Origin: Betaproteobacteria bacterium
GTDB taxonomy: Bacteria > Pseudomonadota > Gammaproteobacteria > Burkholderiales > Casimicrobiaceae
NCBI GenBank assembly: GCA_016717855.1
Contig: JADKEV010000015.1
Span: forward strand, 1-64,000
Reading direction: 5' to 3'
Length of the DNA: 64,000 bases
Positions within the stretch are counted from its first letter, which is position 1; every line of letters begins with the position of its first letter. Of the stretch, positions 1 to 7,917 are shown piece after piece. The position numbers and the translations under genes are program-made. Below the pieces are notes generated by a model. That model did not search any database, was not told where the DNA came from, and was given only the letters and a program-made list of their open reading frames with translations.

Positions 1-276
1 GTAATCGGCGCCTTCGCGCAGGCGATCGTTGCGAAGAAAGTCGCCGGCAACCGGTTCACGATTGCGACCAGCGCGCCGAACGTCGAGGTGTCCTGGCAGG
101 TGACAGGAATCCGCCAGGATGCCTACGCCAACAAGCACCGCATTCCGGTCGAGCAGGAGAAGCCGGTCTCGGAGCGGGGAACTTTCCTTCATCCGGAGGC
201 ACATGACCTGCCGAAGGAGAAGGGGTTGCAGTGGCACACACTGCCGGTTGCGATGAAACAGGATCTGACGCGGTAG
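1..276 (+). CDS. C-terminal end of a surface/fibre-like conserved protein (5' end outside window)
   Basis: Frame 1 is open from the first base to TAG at 274-276, giving at least 91 residues, so the gene begins upstream. The sequence contains NRFTIATSAPNVEVSWQVTG followed by IRQDAYAN and a GTFLHPEAHDLPKEKG stretch. I recall this ending on long bacterial extracellular or tail-fibre-like proteins whose N-terminus has an NYQGYLTNPGG motif, the motif present in the gene at 48459-49118. The family match is from memory and the function is not known. It probably acts outside the cell. Nothing can be said about its promoter or signal peptide. Confidence 0.6.
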   Translation, partial: VIGAFAQAIVAKKVAGNRFTIATSAPNVEVSWQVTGIRQDAYANKHRIPVEQEKPVSERGTFLHPEAHDLPKEKGLQWHTLPVAMKQDLTR

Positions 277-362
277 GCCGGTCGATAGGGGAGGCTACTC
301 TTCCCGCTTCTAAACCAGCCCTGGCACCCTCCTGAACGGCCGGATAAAGGCCGAGCTCGACT

Positions 363-1238
363 TCATCTCGTCGCGAGCCCTCGGCCCGTCCGCGGCATCG
401 ATCTTCTAAGACCCGTGTTGCGATTGCCCGGCCTGACGCGTCGGCGTCCGCAAGGCTGGGACGCCCGACAGGATTTGACCTGCGACTTACGGCGCAAAAT
501 TGCGCCACACTTGCCGTTCAGATATGGCTGGATCTGCGCCCACGTCGTGCGCATGGGGGAACCGCTCCCGATCGCCCCGGAGGTCACCGCCGTGCCGGTC
601 AGCCCGAACAGTGCACGAATGATCAGCAGTCCGTCGGTCAACGCATCCTGCGCGCCGTTGCCATCGACGTCGAGTGTGCAGCCGCTGATCAGATTATCGA
701 ACGAGCCCGACTGTCCGCCACGCACCAGCCGAACGTTGAGGCCGGCGGGCTTATTGCCGCCACCGGAGAAGCCGTCGTAGAAATCGACGAGCCAGGCCTT
801 GGTCTGGTCGCCCGGAAGAGTGGTGCTGGTCCAGTAAGGGGTCGCCGCGGTACCGAGAAACCGGGTGGCGTTGATGCCGGGGTTATAGCAGCCGGTTTCA
901 GCAATGGATTGCAGTTCATTCTTGTTGGGCAGGCGCCAGTCGCTGTACCCGGCGAAATTTTCGGCATTGGCGATCAACGCCGCGCCCTGCGCCTGCACCC
1001 ACGACAGGACACTCGCGGCACCCGTACCGCACAATGCACCGCTGAAGCCTTCGCTGCACTGCTTCCACATCAGGCCGGTCCTGGTGTGGGTGACGGTGGA
1101 GTCTGCATTGTCGACCAGATCCGAGTTGGGTGTAACCAGATCGTTGCCGGCCGGGCAGGTCTGCACAGCCTGCGCCGGGAGGGTAGCCAGGGACAGCAGC
1201 AGGATCGCCGGCATGGGTAGCAGATGGCGCAGGAACAT
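363..1238 (-). CDS. Secreted Lcl/DUF1566-domain protein with dockerin-like C-terminal module
   Basis: The 291-residue reading starts at ATG 1238, where a signal peptide begins (MFLRHLLPMPAILLLSLATL, cleavage near LPAQA). A GGAG lies just upstream. Residues about 45-175 are a DUF1566/Lcl C-terminal-type domain (GLMWKQC, SDWRLPNKNEL, PYWTST, LNVRLVRGG). Residues 187-245 form a Cys-bounded module with an EF-hand-like loop (DVDGNGAQDALTDG) and RALFGLTG, almost identical to the end of the protein at 55568-58357. The last 46 residues are Arg-rich and look like read-through. Restoring one base near 500-507 would end the protein CGANFAP-stop at 487, matching CGAAFMP-stop in the other copy. The true gene is therefore probably 487-1238. 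It lies 25 bp after the next DUF1566 gene, likely one operon. Confidence 0.8.
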   Translation of the reverse strand: MFLRHLLPMPAILLLSLATLPAQAVQTCPAGNDLVTPNSDLVDNADSTVTHTRTGLMWKQCSEGFSGALCGTGAASVLSWVQAQGAALIANAENFAGYSDWRLPNKNELQSIAETGCYNPGINATRFLGTAATPYWTSTTLPGDQTKAWLVDFYDGFSGGGNKPAGLNVRLVRGGQSGSFDNLISGCTLDVDGNGAQDALTDGLLIIRALFGLTGTAVTSGAIGSGSPMRTTWAQIQPYLNGKCGAILRRKSQVKSCRASQPCGRRRVRPGNRNTGLRRSMPRTGRGLATR

Positions 1239-1263
1239 GATTGGCTCCGGACAGGATGAAATT

Positions 1264-2058
1264 CTAATTGCCGCCACGCACGAGCCGAACGTTGTGGCCA
1301 GTGGACTTGAAGCCGGCATTGGCGCCGCCGACGCTGAAATCGACATACCACGCATTGCCCGAGCCGGCTGCATAGTTGCTGGCGCTCCAGTAAGGATTGC
1401 CCTGGGTATTGGAGAAGTAAGTCGCATCGACTACGGGACTACCGGCGCGGGAATTTGCCAGACTTTGCAACTCCTTCAGTGAAGGTAGCCGCCAGTCGCC
1501 ATGGCCGCAGAGTGCGGCGGCATTGACGGCGAGGACATAATTGGCGGTGTTGCACTGATTGGCATAGAGGGCCAGCGTGCCGTTGCAGGTGTTGGTGCCG
1601 AGGTTGCCAACTGTGCCGCCGTTGTTTGCGGCAGTCGAGTACCAAGTGTAAGTATGGCCGCTGTAGCGCAGATCGGTCACGCCGGAAGTCTTCACTTCCC
1701 AGGTCAGGTCGGTGAGGTTGTCTCGCGTGCAGGCCCAGTCGGTCGGATTACTTCCGAGCGTGGCGCTGTCGGCGAGGTCGCTGCCATTGTTGGCGATCTT
1801 CGTGTAGTCGAATCCGGCCACACCGGCGCCGGTCTTCGGCAATGCGCCGGCGGCAGCCGCGGCATCGCGGCCGTAGCGGCCGTCCTGCCCGCCGGCACAG
1901 GGCACGACGGCACCGGTGGAACTGTGGCAGAGGGTCTGGCCGGTGTCGTTCACCTCCACTGCCCGCGCCGCCATGCCCGGAAGGGCGAGAACCGTGGCGG
2001 CCAACGCCAGGAGGATGGGTCTATCGAGCCCCTGCATGTGCGGGAGGAGTTGTGCCAT
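1264..2058 (-). CDS. Secreted Lcl/DUF1566-domain protein
   Basis: 264 residues. The N-terminus has a Sec-type signal peptide ending near ALPGMAARA. The C-terminal half is a DUF1566 domain with the usual landmarks: GHGDWRLPSLKELQSL, PYWSASNY, AWYVDFSVGG and a terminal NVRLVRGG. Several paired cysteines suggest an oxidised extracellular protein. It is first in a two-gene run with the DUF1566 gene at 363-1238, but ends right after the domain and lacks that gene's dockerin-like tail. DUF1566 proteins occur as lipoproteins and secreted proteins of mostly unknown role, and I infer no specific function. The start at 2058 fits the signal peptide; M8 (2037) is a possible alternative. Confidence 0.8.
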   Translation of the reverse strand: MAQLLPHMQGLDRPILLALAATVLALPGMAARAVEVNDTGQTLCHSSTGAVVPCAGGQDGRYGRDAAAAAGALPKTGAGVAGFDYTKIANNGSDLADSATLGSNPTDWACTRDNLTDLTWEVKTSGVTDLRYSGHTYTWYSTAANNGGTVGNLGTNTCNGTLALYANQCNTANYVLAVNAAALCGHGDWRLPSLKELQSLANSRAGSPVVDATYFSNTQGNPYWSASNYAAGSGNAWYVDFSVGGANAGFKSTGHNVRLVRGGN

Positions 2059-2405
2059 CGGGAGCCTCGCTCGTGACGGTGGGATTAAAGGCAGTGCGGC
2101 GGGGCTGGCAGGAGCGGGGCGGGGGGATGTCGTGCGCTCCCGTCCATTGGTAGCGCCCGCCGGATCGTGGCGACGGCCTGGACTGGGAGCGGATCGATCT
2201 CTCCACGGTTGGCAAACTGGGGATCAATAGTCGGGTTGCGCAGGGCCCTGGCCAGCGCAGACCGCCAAGCACCGGCGCCGCGCCCCGCGCGGGCTGGAGC
2301 CGCCGAATCAGCGGGCCAGCCGCCCAAGCGTGCCCCCATTTCCACGTGCGGGGCTGTTCGACCCAGTTGCCGCCGTTGGGGTTCGCCGCCGGGGGAAGTT
2401 CGCGC
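2059..2405. other. Intergenic stretch, no gene supported
   Basis: About 350 bp between the DUF1566 pair and higA. Short overlapping ORFs exist on both strands but have no signal peptide, motif or ribosome site that I recognise. It should contain the promoter of the DUF1566 genes, but I cannot point to convincing -35/-10 boxes. Confidence 0.5.
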
Positions 2406-2690
2406 CTAAGCCGCCCGACGGAATGGTTCAACAGCCGGGGGCGGCTTTCTGGACGCCAGCCACAGATCCCGTTTTGTCTGTCCGGCTAGCCACGACTCCG
2501 GTGTCGTATTGGTCAGCAGGCCGATGCGAATAGCCATATCGGCCGAGATCGACGAACGACCGTTGAGAACACGAGACAACTGAACGCGAGAGACGCCGAG
2601 GCGCCTTGAGACTTCCTCGATCGTCATTCCATCGGGCAGAAATTCCCTGAGCACCTCGCCCGGGTGCGGGGGGTTAAACATGCGTGCCAT
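2406..2690 (-). CDS. higA: HigA-family antitoxin
   Basis: 94 residues, the usual size for HigA/VapI-type antitoxins. The N-terminus NPPHPGEVLREFL is the family signature. It is followed by an XRE-type helix-turn-helix (MTIEEVSRRLGVSRVQLSRV), then LNGRSSISADMAIRIG and a C-terminal SWLAGQTKRDLWLAS. In known systems the protein neutralises HigB and represses the shared promoter. It starts 9 bp after the higB stop on the same strand, the toxin-first order typical of higBA. The downstream edge is non-coding. Confidence 0.93.
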   Translation of the reverse strand: MARMFNPPHPGEVLREFLPDGMTIEEVSRRLGVSRVQLSRVLNGRSSISADMAIRIGLLTNTTPESWLAGQTKRDLWLASRKPPPAVEPFRRAA

Positions 2691-2699
2691 AGGTCTCTC

Positions 2700-2978
2700 C
2701 TAGTGATGATCCTGATAGTCCAAAAGGATCGCGTCGGTGCCATCGAACGTGAAAGTAAGGCGCCAGCTTTCGTCCACCCATACGGCCCAGTGCCCCTTCA
2801 GGTCGCCCTTGAGCGCATGGAGTTTCCAACCGGGCGCATCCATATCCCCCGCGTTAGTCGCGTCATCCAGTCGGGATAGCATCAATCGCAAGCGCCGTTC
2901 ATGCTTGGCCTGGATGCCGGACTTGGAGCCCTTCTCGAAAAATCGCTGCAACCCTTTATGTTGAAAGGTTTTGATCAT
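2700..2978 (-). CDS. higB: HigB/RelE-family mRNA interferase toxin
   Basis: 92 residues, with the RelE-fold HigB pattern: MIKTFQHKGLQRFFEKG, a basic helix (KHERRLRLMLSRLD), the conserved LHALKGDLKGHWAVWV and WRLTFTF, and a terminal DYQDHH. HigB toxins cleave mRNA on translating ribosomes. The gene precedes higA by 9 bp. The start at 2978 is fixed by the alignment. There is no ribosome site, and a TACAAT box (2985-2990) lies only 6 nt before the ATG, so the message may be leaderless. Confidence 0.92.
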   Translation of the reverse strand: MIKTFQHKGLQRFFEKGSKSGIQAKHERRLRLMLSRLDDATNAGDMDAPGWKLHALKGDLKGHWAVWVDESWRLTFTFDGTDAILLDYQDHH

Positions 2979-3012
2979 AATTGAATTGTATCATGTAACG
3001 CTACCGTTTACA
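2971..3012 (-). promoter_or_regulatory. higBA promoter and likely HigA operator
   Basis: Reading the minus strand, TACAAT (2990-2985) is a near-perfect -10. A weak -35 (TGTAAA, 3012-3007) lies 16 bp upstream. The box sits in a partly symmetrical A/T-rich stretch with TGAT and ATCA at its ends and AATTNAATT at its centre, running into the higB start codon. That is the expected place for an autorepression operator. The operator call is inference from position and symmetry. Confidence 0.45.
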
Positions 3013-3228
3013 GGCCCTGTGCTACATCCCTCACATCGAATCAACGACACGCTCCGATACCGACCCTGCCGAACGCCGAAGCCCGCCCGCGGGACAACCC
3101 GGAAGCAACGCGGAAGGGACTTAACGAAGGCGCCGCGAAGACGGCTCTTTTGCGCCCTTTGGCATTCAAAGCCGTGACCAACGGATCGATAGTCCGCTGC
3201 TCCAACAACGACTGTCAGCACATCAACC

Positions 3229-5058
3229 CTACTCCACCGTCACGCTCTTGGCCAGATTCCTCGGCTTGTCCACATCCGTCCCCCGCTTCACCGCCGTGTG
3301 ATACGCCAGCAACTGCAACGGCAACACATGCAGGATCGGCGACAAGGCCCCGTAGTGCTCCGGCATCCGGATCACATGAACACCGTCGCCCGGAGTAAGT
3401 TCCGAATCAGCATCGGCAAACACGTACAGCTGCCCCCCGCGCGCCCGGACTTCCTGCAGGTTCGACTTGAGCTTCTCGATCAGTGCATCCTTCGGCGCAA
3501 TCGCGACCACGGGCATGTCGCGATCCACCAGCGCCAGCGGACCGTGCTTGAGTTCGCCGGCCGGATAGGCTTCGGCGTGGATGTAGGAGATTTCCTTGAG
3601 CTTGAGCGCGCCTTCGAGGGCGACCGGATAGTGGAGGCCGCGGCCGAGGAACAGCGCGTGCTGCTTGGGCGTGAAGACGTCGGCCCATGCGATGATCTGC
3701 GGTTCGAGCGCAAGCACCGCCTGCAGCGCGGCCGGGAGATGGCGCAGCTGTCGCAGGTAGGACGCTTCGCGCTCTTCGGTCAGGCGCCCGCGCAGCTTGG
3801 CCAGCGTCAGTGCGAGCAGGAAGAGCGCGACCAATTGGGTGGTGAACGCCTTCGTCGAAGCGACGCCGATTTCCTTGCCGGCACGGGTCAGGTACACCAG
3901 TTCGGTTTGCCGGACCAGCGCGCTGTTGGGGACGTTACAGATGGCCAGCGTGTGCTGCTGGCCCAGCGATTGCGCGTGCTTGAGCGCGGAGAGGGTATCG
4001 GCCGTCTCGCCCGATTGCGAAATCGTGATCACCAGCGCCTCGGGATTCGGGACGCTGTCGCGGTAGCGATACTCGCTGGCGATCTCGACTTGGCACGGCA
4101 CGCCGGCGATGGATTCCAGCCAGTCGCGCGCGATCAGGCCGGCATAGAAGCTGGTGCCGGCCGCCAGGATAAGCACGCGATCGATCTTCGGAAGGATCGC
4201 AGCGGCCTTGTCGCCGAAGAGCGCCGGGGTGATCCCGGCGACACTCTCCAGCGTGTCGGCGATCGCGCGCGGCTGCTCGAAAATTTCCTTCTGCATGTAG
4301 TGCTGGTACGGTTCGAGCTCGACCGAGTCGCTGCCCGGCGCGACCACGTGCACTTCGCGCTCGACGCTCGCGCCTTCGCGGTCGATGATGCGGATGCTGC
4401 CCAGCCGCACGTCGACGAGATCGCCTTCCTCCAGGTACATCACGCGCTGGGTGACGGGCTGCAGGGCGGACGCATCGGAGGCGAGGAAGTTCTCGCCGGT
4501 CGCCGCAGCGCCCAGGCCCGCGACCAGCGGACTGCCGGCGCGGGCGCCGACCAGCCGGTGCGGTTCCTTCACGCTGACCACCGCGATCGCGAACGCGCCG
4601 ACCATCTCGGCGACGGTGGCCTGCACGGCTGCGAGCAGGTCGCCGCGATAGTGCGAGTGCACGAGATGCGCGACAACTTCGCTGTCGGTCTGGGTGATGA
4701 ACGCGTAGCCGGCTTCCTTGAGCCGCGCGCGCAACGGCTCGAAGTTCTCGATGATGCCGTTGTGGACGACGCCGATTTCGCCGCCGGAAAAGTGGGGGTG
4801 GGCGTTGGTCTCCGACGGCGCGCCGTGCGTGGCCCAGCGGGTGTGTGCGATGCCGGTGAGGCTGGAGACTGCCTGGGCGCGGCTTGTGAGTTCGCCGACG
4901 CGGGCGATGGAGCGCAGGCGCTTCAATTCGGCGGGTTGCGCGCCGTCGAGGTAGGCGATGCCGCAGGAGTCGTAGCCGCGGTACTCGAGGCGGCGGAGGC
5001 CCTCCAGCAGGACGGGGACGATGTTGTGGTTGGATACGGCGCCTACGATTCCGCACAT
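3229..5058 (-). CDS. glmS: Glutamine--fructose-6-phosphate aminotransferase (isomerizing)
   Basis: 609 residues, standard length. It converts fructose-6-phosphate and glutamine to glucosamine-6-phosphate, the first step to UDP-GlcNAc, in the cytoplasm. The start at 5058 is set by MCGIVGAV, because the mature enzyme's nucleophile is Cys2. An upstream in-frame ATG belongs to a repeat (5093-5124) and is rejected. Residues 1-240 are the glutaminase domain (RLEYRGYDS, HTRWATHG, HNGIIENF). Two SIS domains follow (AAGTSFYAG, SQSGETADT; LGRGLHYPVALEGALKLKE). The C-terminus ends DVDKPRNLAKSVTVE, the family signature. It lies 142 bp after glmU on the same strand. Confidence 0.97.
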   Translation of the reverse strand: MCGIVGAVSNHNIVPVLLEGLRRLEYRGYDSCGIAYLDGAQPAELKRLRSIARVGELTSRAQAVSSLTGIAHTRWATHGAPSETNAHPHFSGGEIGVVHNGIIENFEPLRARLKEAGYAFITQTDSEVVAHLVHSHYRGDLLAAVQATVAEMVGAFAIAVVSVKEPHRLVGARAGSPLVAGLGAAATGENFLASDASALQPVTQRVMYLEEGDLVDVRLGSIRIIDREGASVEREVHVVAPGSDSVELEPYQHYMQKEIFEQPRAIADTLESVAGITPALFGDKAAAILPKIDRVLILAAGTSFYAGLIARDWLESIAGVPCQVEIASEYRYRDSVPNPEALVITISQSGETADTLSALKHAQSLGQQHTLAICNVPNSALVRQTELVYLTRAGKEIGVASTKAFTTQLVALFLLALTLAKLRGRLTEEREASYLRQLRHLPAALQAVLALEPQIIAWADVFTPKQHALFLGRGLHYPVALEGALKLKEISYIHAEAYPAGELKHGPLALVDRDMPVVAIAPKDALIEKLKSNLQEVRARGGQLYVFADADSELTPGDGVHVIRMPEHYGALSPILHVLPLQLLAYHTAVKRGTDVDKPRNLAKSVTVE

Positions 5059-5092
5059 GGTGGGGGGGGCTCCTGGTGTTGCGGGTACGAAT

Positions 5093-5124
5093 GATGGGTG
5101 TCGCTTTGCTCGACCCATCCTACG
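5093..5124. repeat. 32-bp dispersed hairpin repeat (GATGGGT/ACCCATC arms)
   Basis: One copy of a repeat also found at 18236, 18274, 37291, 40399, 40479 and 60713. The arms GATGGGT and ACCCATC surround a loop of about 13 nt, followed by CCTACG. It lies between glmU and glmS and creates a spurious upstream start for glmS. Confidence 0.85.
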
Positions 5125-5170
5125 GGGCTGGGGTTATCCGAGAATGGTCCCCGGGTTGTCCTCACCCCAA

Positions 5171-5196
5171 CCCTCTCCCCGCGGGCGGGGAGAGGG
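5171..5196. repeat. GC-rich palindrome (CCCTCTCCCC arms)
   Basis: Perfect 10-bp arms CCCTCTCCCC and GGGGAGAGGG around a 6-nt loop, just after the glmU stop. A sister copy with 9-bp arms is at 21300-21320 and a degenerate one at about 6743-6768. There is no T-run, so it is a repeat rather than a clear terminator. Confidence 0.7.
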
Positions 5197-5200
5197 AGAT

Positions 5201-6577
5201 TCAGGTATTACGTTTCGGCTTCTTTACGGGGCGCTTCCATTCGGGGCGCGTTTGCTGGCGCTTTTCGTTTGCGACCAGGCCGCCGGGGGGGACGTCTTTC
5301 CATATCGTGGTGCCGGCGGCGATCGTGGCGCCCTTTCCTATTGTCACCGGCGCGACCAGTTGCGTGGCGGAACCGGTGTGCACTTCATCCTCGATGACGG
5401 TCCGGTGCTTGTTGGCGCCATCGTAGTTGCAGGTGATCAGCCCGGCGCCGACGTTGACGTTGCGGCCTATCGTCGCGTCGCCGATGTACGAGAGGTGCTT
5501 GGCCTTGCTGCCCGCGCCGATCCGCGAGCGTTTCACTTCGACGAAATTCCCGATCTCCACGCCGTCGGCCAGTTCGGTGTCCGGATGCACGTGCGCGAAC
5601 GGCCCGAGGTCGCAGTGCGCGCCGACGATGACGCCTTCGAGATGCGTGAACGGCTGCACCACGGTGTCCTCGCCGATCCGGCAATCCCGGATCACGCAAT
5701 GCGCCCCGATAGTGACACGGTTGCCCAGCTCCACGTGTCCCCCGAACACGGTATTGATGTCGATCGTCACGTCGCGCCCGCAGTCCAGCGTGCCGCGGAT
5801 GTCGATTCGCGCGGGGTCGGCAAGGGTGACGCCCCGCTCCAGCAGCGCGTCGGCCAGCGCCCGCTGCAGCGCGCGCTCGGCGTCGGCCAGTTGCGCCTTG
5901 GAGTTCACGCCCTTCATTTCCCGTTGGTGCGCCGGGTGCGCGGTGGCGATGTCGACGCCTTCGGCCGCGGCCATCGCGATCACATCGGTCAAATAGTACT
6001 CGCCCTGCTCGTTGTGATTGGAGAGCGCGCCGACCCAGCGCGCGAGGCTGGCGGCCGGGGCCGCCATTATCCCGGTGTACATCTCGCCGATCTTCCGCTC
6101 GTCGGCCGAGGCGTCCTTGTGCTCGACGATGCGCAGCACGCAGCCGGCCACGTCGCGCACGATGCGGCCATAGCCGGTGGCATCGACGAGGACCTGCGTC
6201 TGGATGGCCAGGCGGCCGGCGTCCGCCGCTTCGCGTAGCGGGAGAAGCGAGGCCGGCTGGATCAGCGGCACGTCGCCGTTGAGCACGAGCACGCTGCCTT
6301 CGGGATCGAGCAGCGGCAGCGCCTGCTGCACCGCGTGCCCGGTGCCATGCGGCGGGTCCTGGATCGCCCACTGCAAGTCCGGCTGGGGAAACGCCGCGCG
6401 CACCTGCCCGCCGCCGTGGCCGACGACGACAACGATGCGCGCCGGCCGCAGCGCGCGGGCCGCGTCGAGCACGTGCGCGAGCAGCGGCCGGCCGCCGAGG
6501 GGATGCAACACCTTGGGCAATTCGGAGCGCATGCGCTTGCCCAAACCGGCCGCGAGAATGACTATCTGGAGGGACAC
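5201..6577 (-). CDS. glmU: Bifunctional N-acetylglucosamine-1-P uridyltransferase / glucosamine-1-P acetyltransferase
   Basis: 458 residues from GTG 6577. It acetylates glucosamine-1-phosphate and couples it to UTP, giving UDP-GlcNAc for peptidoglycan and LPS. The N-terminal pyrophosphorylase has LAAGLGKRMRSELPKVLHPL at residues 7-26, then QDPPHGTGHAVQQ and LNGDVPL. From about residue 250 a left-handed beta-helix of hexapeptide repeats follows (CVIRDCRIGEDTVVQ, VEVKRSRIGAGSKAKHLSYI) with the acetyltransferase signature CNYDGANKHRTVIED. The family's usual length and first residues choose GTG 6577; the longer ATG at 6691 adds unrelated sequence. It is followed by glmS. Confidence 0.96.
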   Translation of the reverse strand: MSLQIVILAAGLGKRMRSELPKVLHPLGGRPLLAHVLDAARALRPARIVVVVGHGGGQVRAAFPQPDLQWAIQDPPHGTGHAVQQALPLLDPEGSVLVLNGDVPLIQPASLLPLREAADAGRLAIQTQVLVDATGYGRIVRDVAGCVLRIVEHKDASADERKIGEMYTGIMAAPAASLARWVGALSNHNEQGEYYLTDVIAMAAAEGVDIATAHPAHQREMKGVNSKAQLADAERALQRALADALLERGVTLADPARIDIRGTLDCGRDVTIDINTVFGGHVELGNRVTIGAHCVIRDCRIGEDTVVQPFTHLEGVIVGAHCDLGPFAHVHPDTELADGVEIGNFVEVKRSRIGAGSKAKHLSYIGDATIGRNVNVGAGLITCNYDGANKHRTVIEDEVHTGSATQLVAPVTIGKGATIAAGTTIWKDVPPGGLVANEKRQQTRPEWKRPVKKPKRNT

Positions 6578-6654
6578 GAAATCGGGATGTGTGAGAGCGG
6601 CTCGAAAGACGAATGATAAGCCAAAGGCCCCGATTTCGCCCGCTTCGATTGCGC

Positions 6655-6660
6655 TACAAT
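6655..6660 (+). promoter_or_regulatory. Candidate -10 box for the phn importer operon
   Basis: TACAAT preceded by GCGC, in the gap between divergent glmU and phnD. The -35 at the right distance is poor, so this is tentative. It would give a leader of about 145 nt holding the degenerate GC-rich palindrome at 6743-6768. Confidence 0.3.
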
Positions 6661-6742
6661 CCGGCATGCGCTGGATGCCCGGGGGAGGCATGCGAGCGAA
6701 AGAACCGGGAGGGATCGTGGCGGATCAACCTCCCTCATCCCC

Positions 6743-6768
6743 GGCCCTCTTCCCCGAGGGAGAAGGGG
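6743..6768. repeat. Degenerate GC-rich palindrome in the phnD leader
   Basis: An imperfect relative of the CCCTCTCCCC/GGGGAGAGGG hairpins at 5171 and 21300. It lies 45 bp before the first phnD, in what would be its 5' leader. Confidence 0.4.
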
Positions 6769-6812
6769 CGGTCATGGTGGACATACCCGACTTGAATCAA
6801 CAGGAGGATTCG

Positions 6813-7826
6813 ATGAAACTGGTGCGATTGCTATTGGCCGCGACCCTGGGTTGCGTGTTTGCCGCGTCCGCGTGGTCGGCGGATGCCTGCAAGAATCGCG
6901 GCGAACTCGACGCGCAGTATTGCGACGAGAATATGGACCTGGTCGCAGACGCGCCGAAGGATCCGAAGCGCTGGAAGAACCCCGGCACGATCGTGTTCAC
7001 GTACACGCCGGTCGAAGACCCGGCTGTTTATGAAACCATCTTCAAGCCGTTCACGGATTACCTTTCAAAGTGCTCGAACAAGCGGGTCATTTTCTACCAA
7101 GTGCAGAGCAACGCGGCGGAAATCGAGGCCATGCGCTCGGGGCGGCTGCATGTCGCCGGGTTCTCGACGGGACCGACCGCGTTCGCGGTCAATCTGGCCG
7201 GCGCGATACCGTTCGCGGTCAAGGGCACAGCCAGGGAATTCCAGGGCTACAACCTGATCATGATCGTCAAGGCGAGCAGCCCGTTCCACAAGCTCTCTGA
7301 CCTCAAGGACAAGAAGGTGGCGCACGCTTCGCCGTCGTCCAATTCCGGCAACCTCGCGCCGCGCGCGCTGTTCCCGGCCGAAGGCCTGGTCCCGGACAAG
7401 GATTACAAGGTGGTGTATTCGGGCAAGCATGACCAGTCCATCCTCGGCGTCAACACCGGCGACTACGACGCGGCGCCCGTCGCCTCCGACGTGTTCATCC
7501 GGATGGCGCATCGCGGGCAGATCAAGGAAGGCGACTTCCGGATCATCTATCGCAGCCAGAAGTTTCCGACGTCGTCGTTCGCGATCGCGCACGATCTCGA
7601 ACCCAAGCTCGCTGACAAGCTGCTGACGTGTTTCTACGAGTACCGTTTCCCGGCTGAGATGCAGAAGGCGTTCGAAGGCGCGGACCGTTTCTTCCCGATC
7701 AACTACAGGACGGCGTGGGACGCGGTGCGGGCCGTGGCGAAAGGCTCCGGCGAGGAATTCAGCAAGACGGCCTTCGACAAGATGGCGCAGAAGGAACGCG
7801 ACGACGCGGCGAAGAAGAAGAAGTAG
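6813..7826 (+). CDS. phnD: Phosphonate/phosphite-type ABC transporter substrate-binding protein (first copy)
   Basis: 337 residues from ATG 6813, with a strong AGGAGG at 6802-6807. A signal peptide (MKLVRLLLAATLGCVFAASA) sends it to the periplasm. It belongs to the PhnD family: YTPVEDPAVYETIFKPFTDY, EAMRSGRLHVAGFSTGP, the anion-loop-like ASPSSNSGNLAPRALF, and GDYDAAPVASDVF. Family members bind phosphonates, phosphite or phosphate and hand them to PhnE/PhnC. The C-terminus is Lys-rich. It heads phnD-phnD-phnC-phnE-phnE, and no C-P lyase or phosphite dehydrogenase gene is in the window, so the ligand is uncertain. It is a clear paralogue of the next gene. Confidence 0.9.
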   Translation: MKLVRLLLAATLGCVFAASAWSADACKNRGELDAQYCDENMDLVADAPKDPKRWKNPGTIVFTYTPVEDPAVYETIFKPFTDYLSKCSNKRVIFYQVQSNAAEIEAMRSGRLHVAGFSTGPTAFAVNLAGAIPFAVKGTAREFQGYNLIMIVKASSPFHKLSDLKDKKVAHASPSSNSGNLAPRALFPAEGLVPDKDYKVVYSGKHDQSILGVNTGDYDAAPVASDVFIRMAHRGQIKEGDFRIIYRSQKFPTSSFAIAHDLEPKLADKLLTCFYEYRFPAEMQKAFEGADRFFPINYRTAWDAVRAVAKGSGEEFSKTAFDKMAQKERDDAAKKKK

Positions 7827-7917
7827 GCGCGGGTCAGGCGCGGCCCGCAACCGCGGCGCGCCACGATTGGTTCTACCCGGCGCCGGCAGGCGCCGGCTAC
7901 ACATTGAGGGAGCAGAA

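Noticed and set aside
2021..2431. Minus-strand ORF of 136 codons between the DUF1566 pair and higA
   Set aside because: Composition is Pro/Arg-rich like frame shadows, it overlaps the DUF1566 start in another frame, and it has no motif.
3298..5094. 598-codon open frame on the plus strand over glmS
   Set aside because: It is a GC-driven antisense shadow; the minus strand is unmistakably glmS. The same holds for long frames at 13864-17364 and 34284-37067.
5171..5196. GC-rich palindrome as a rho-independent terminator of glmU
   Set aside because: No T-run follows, it lies within glmU-glmS, and the same hairpin recurs at 21300 inside the atp operon.
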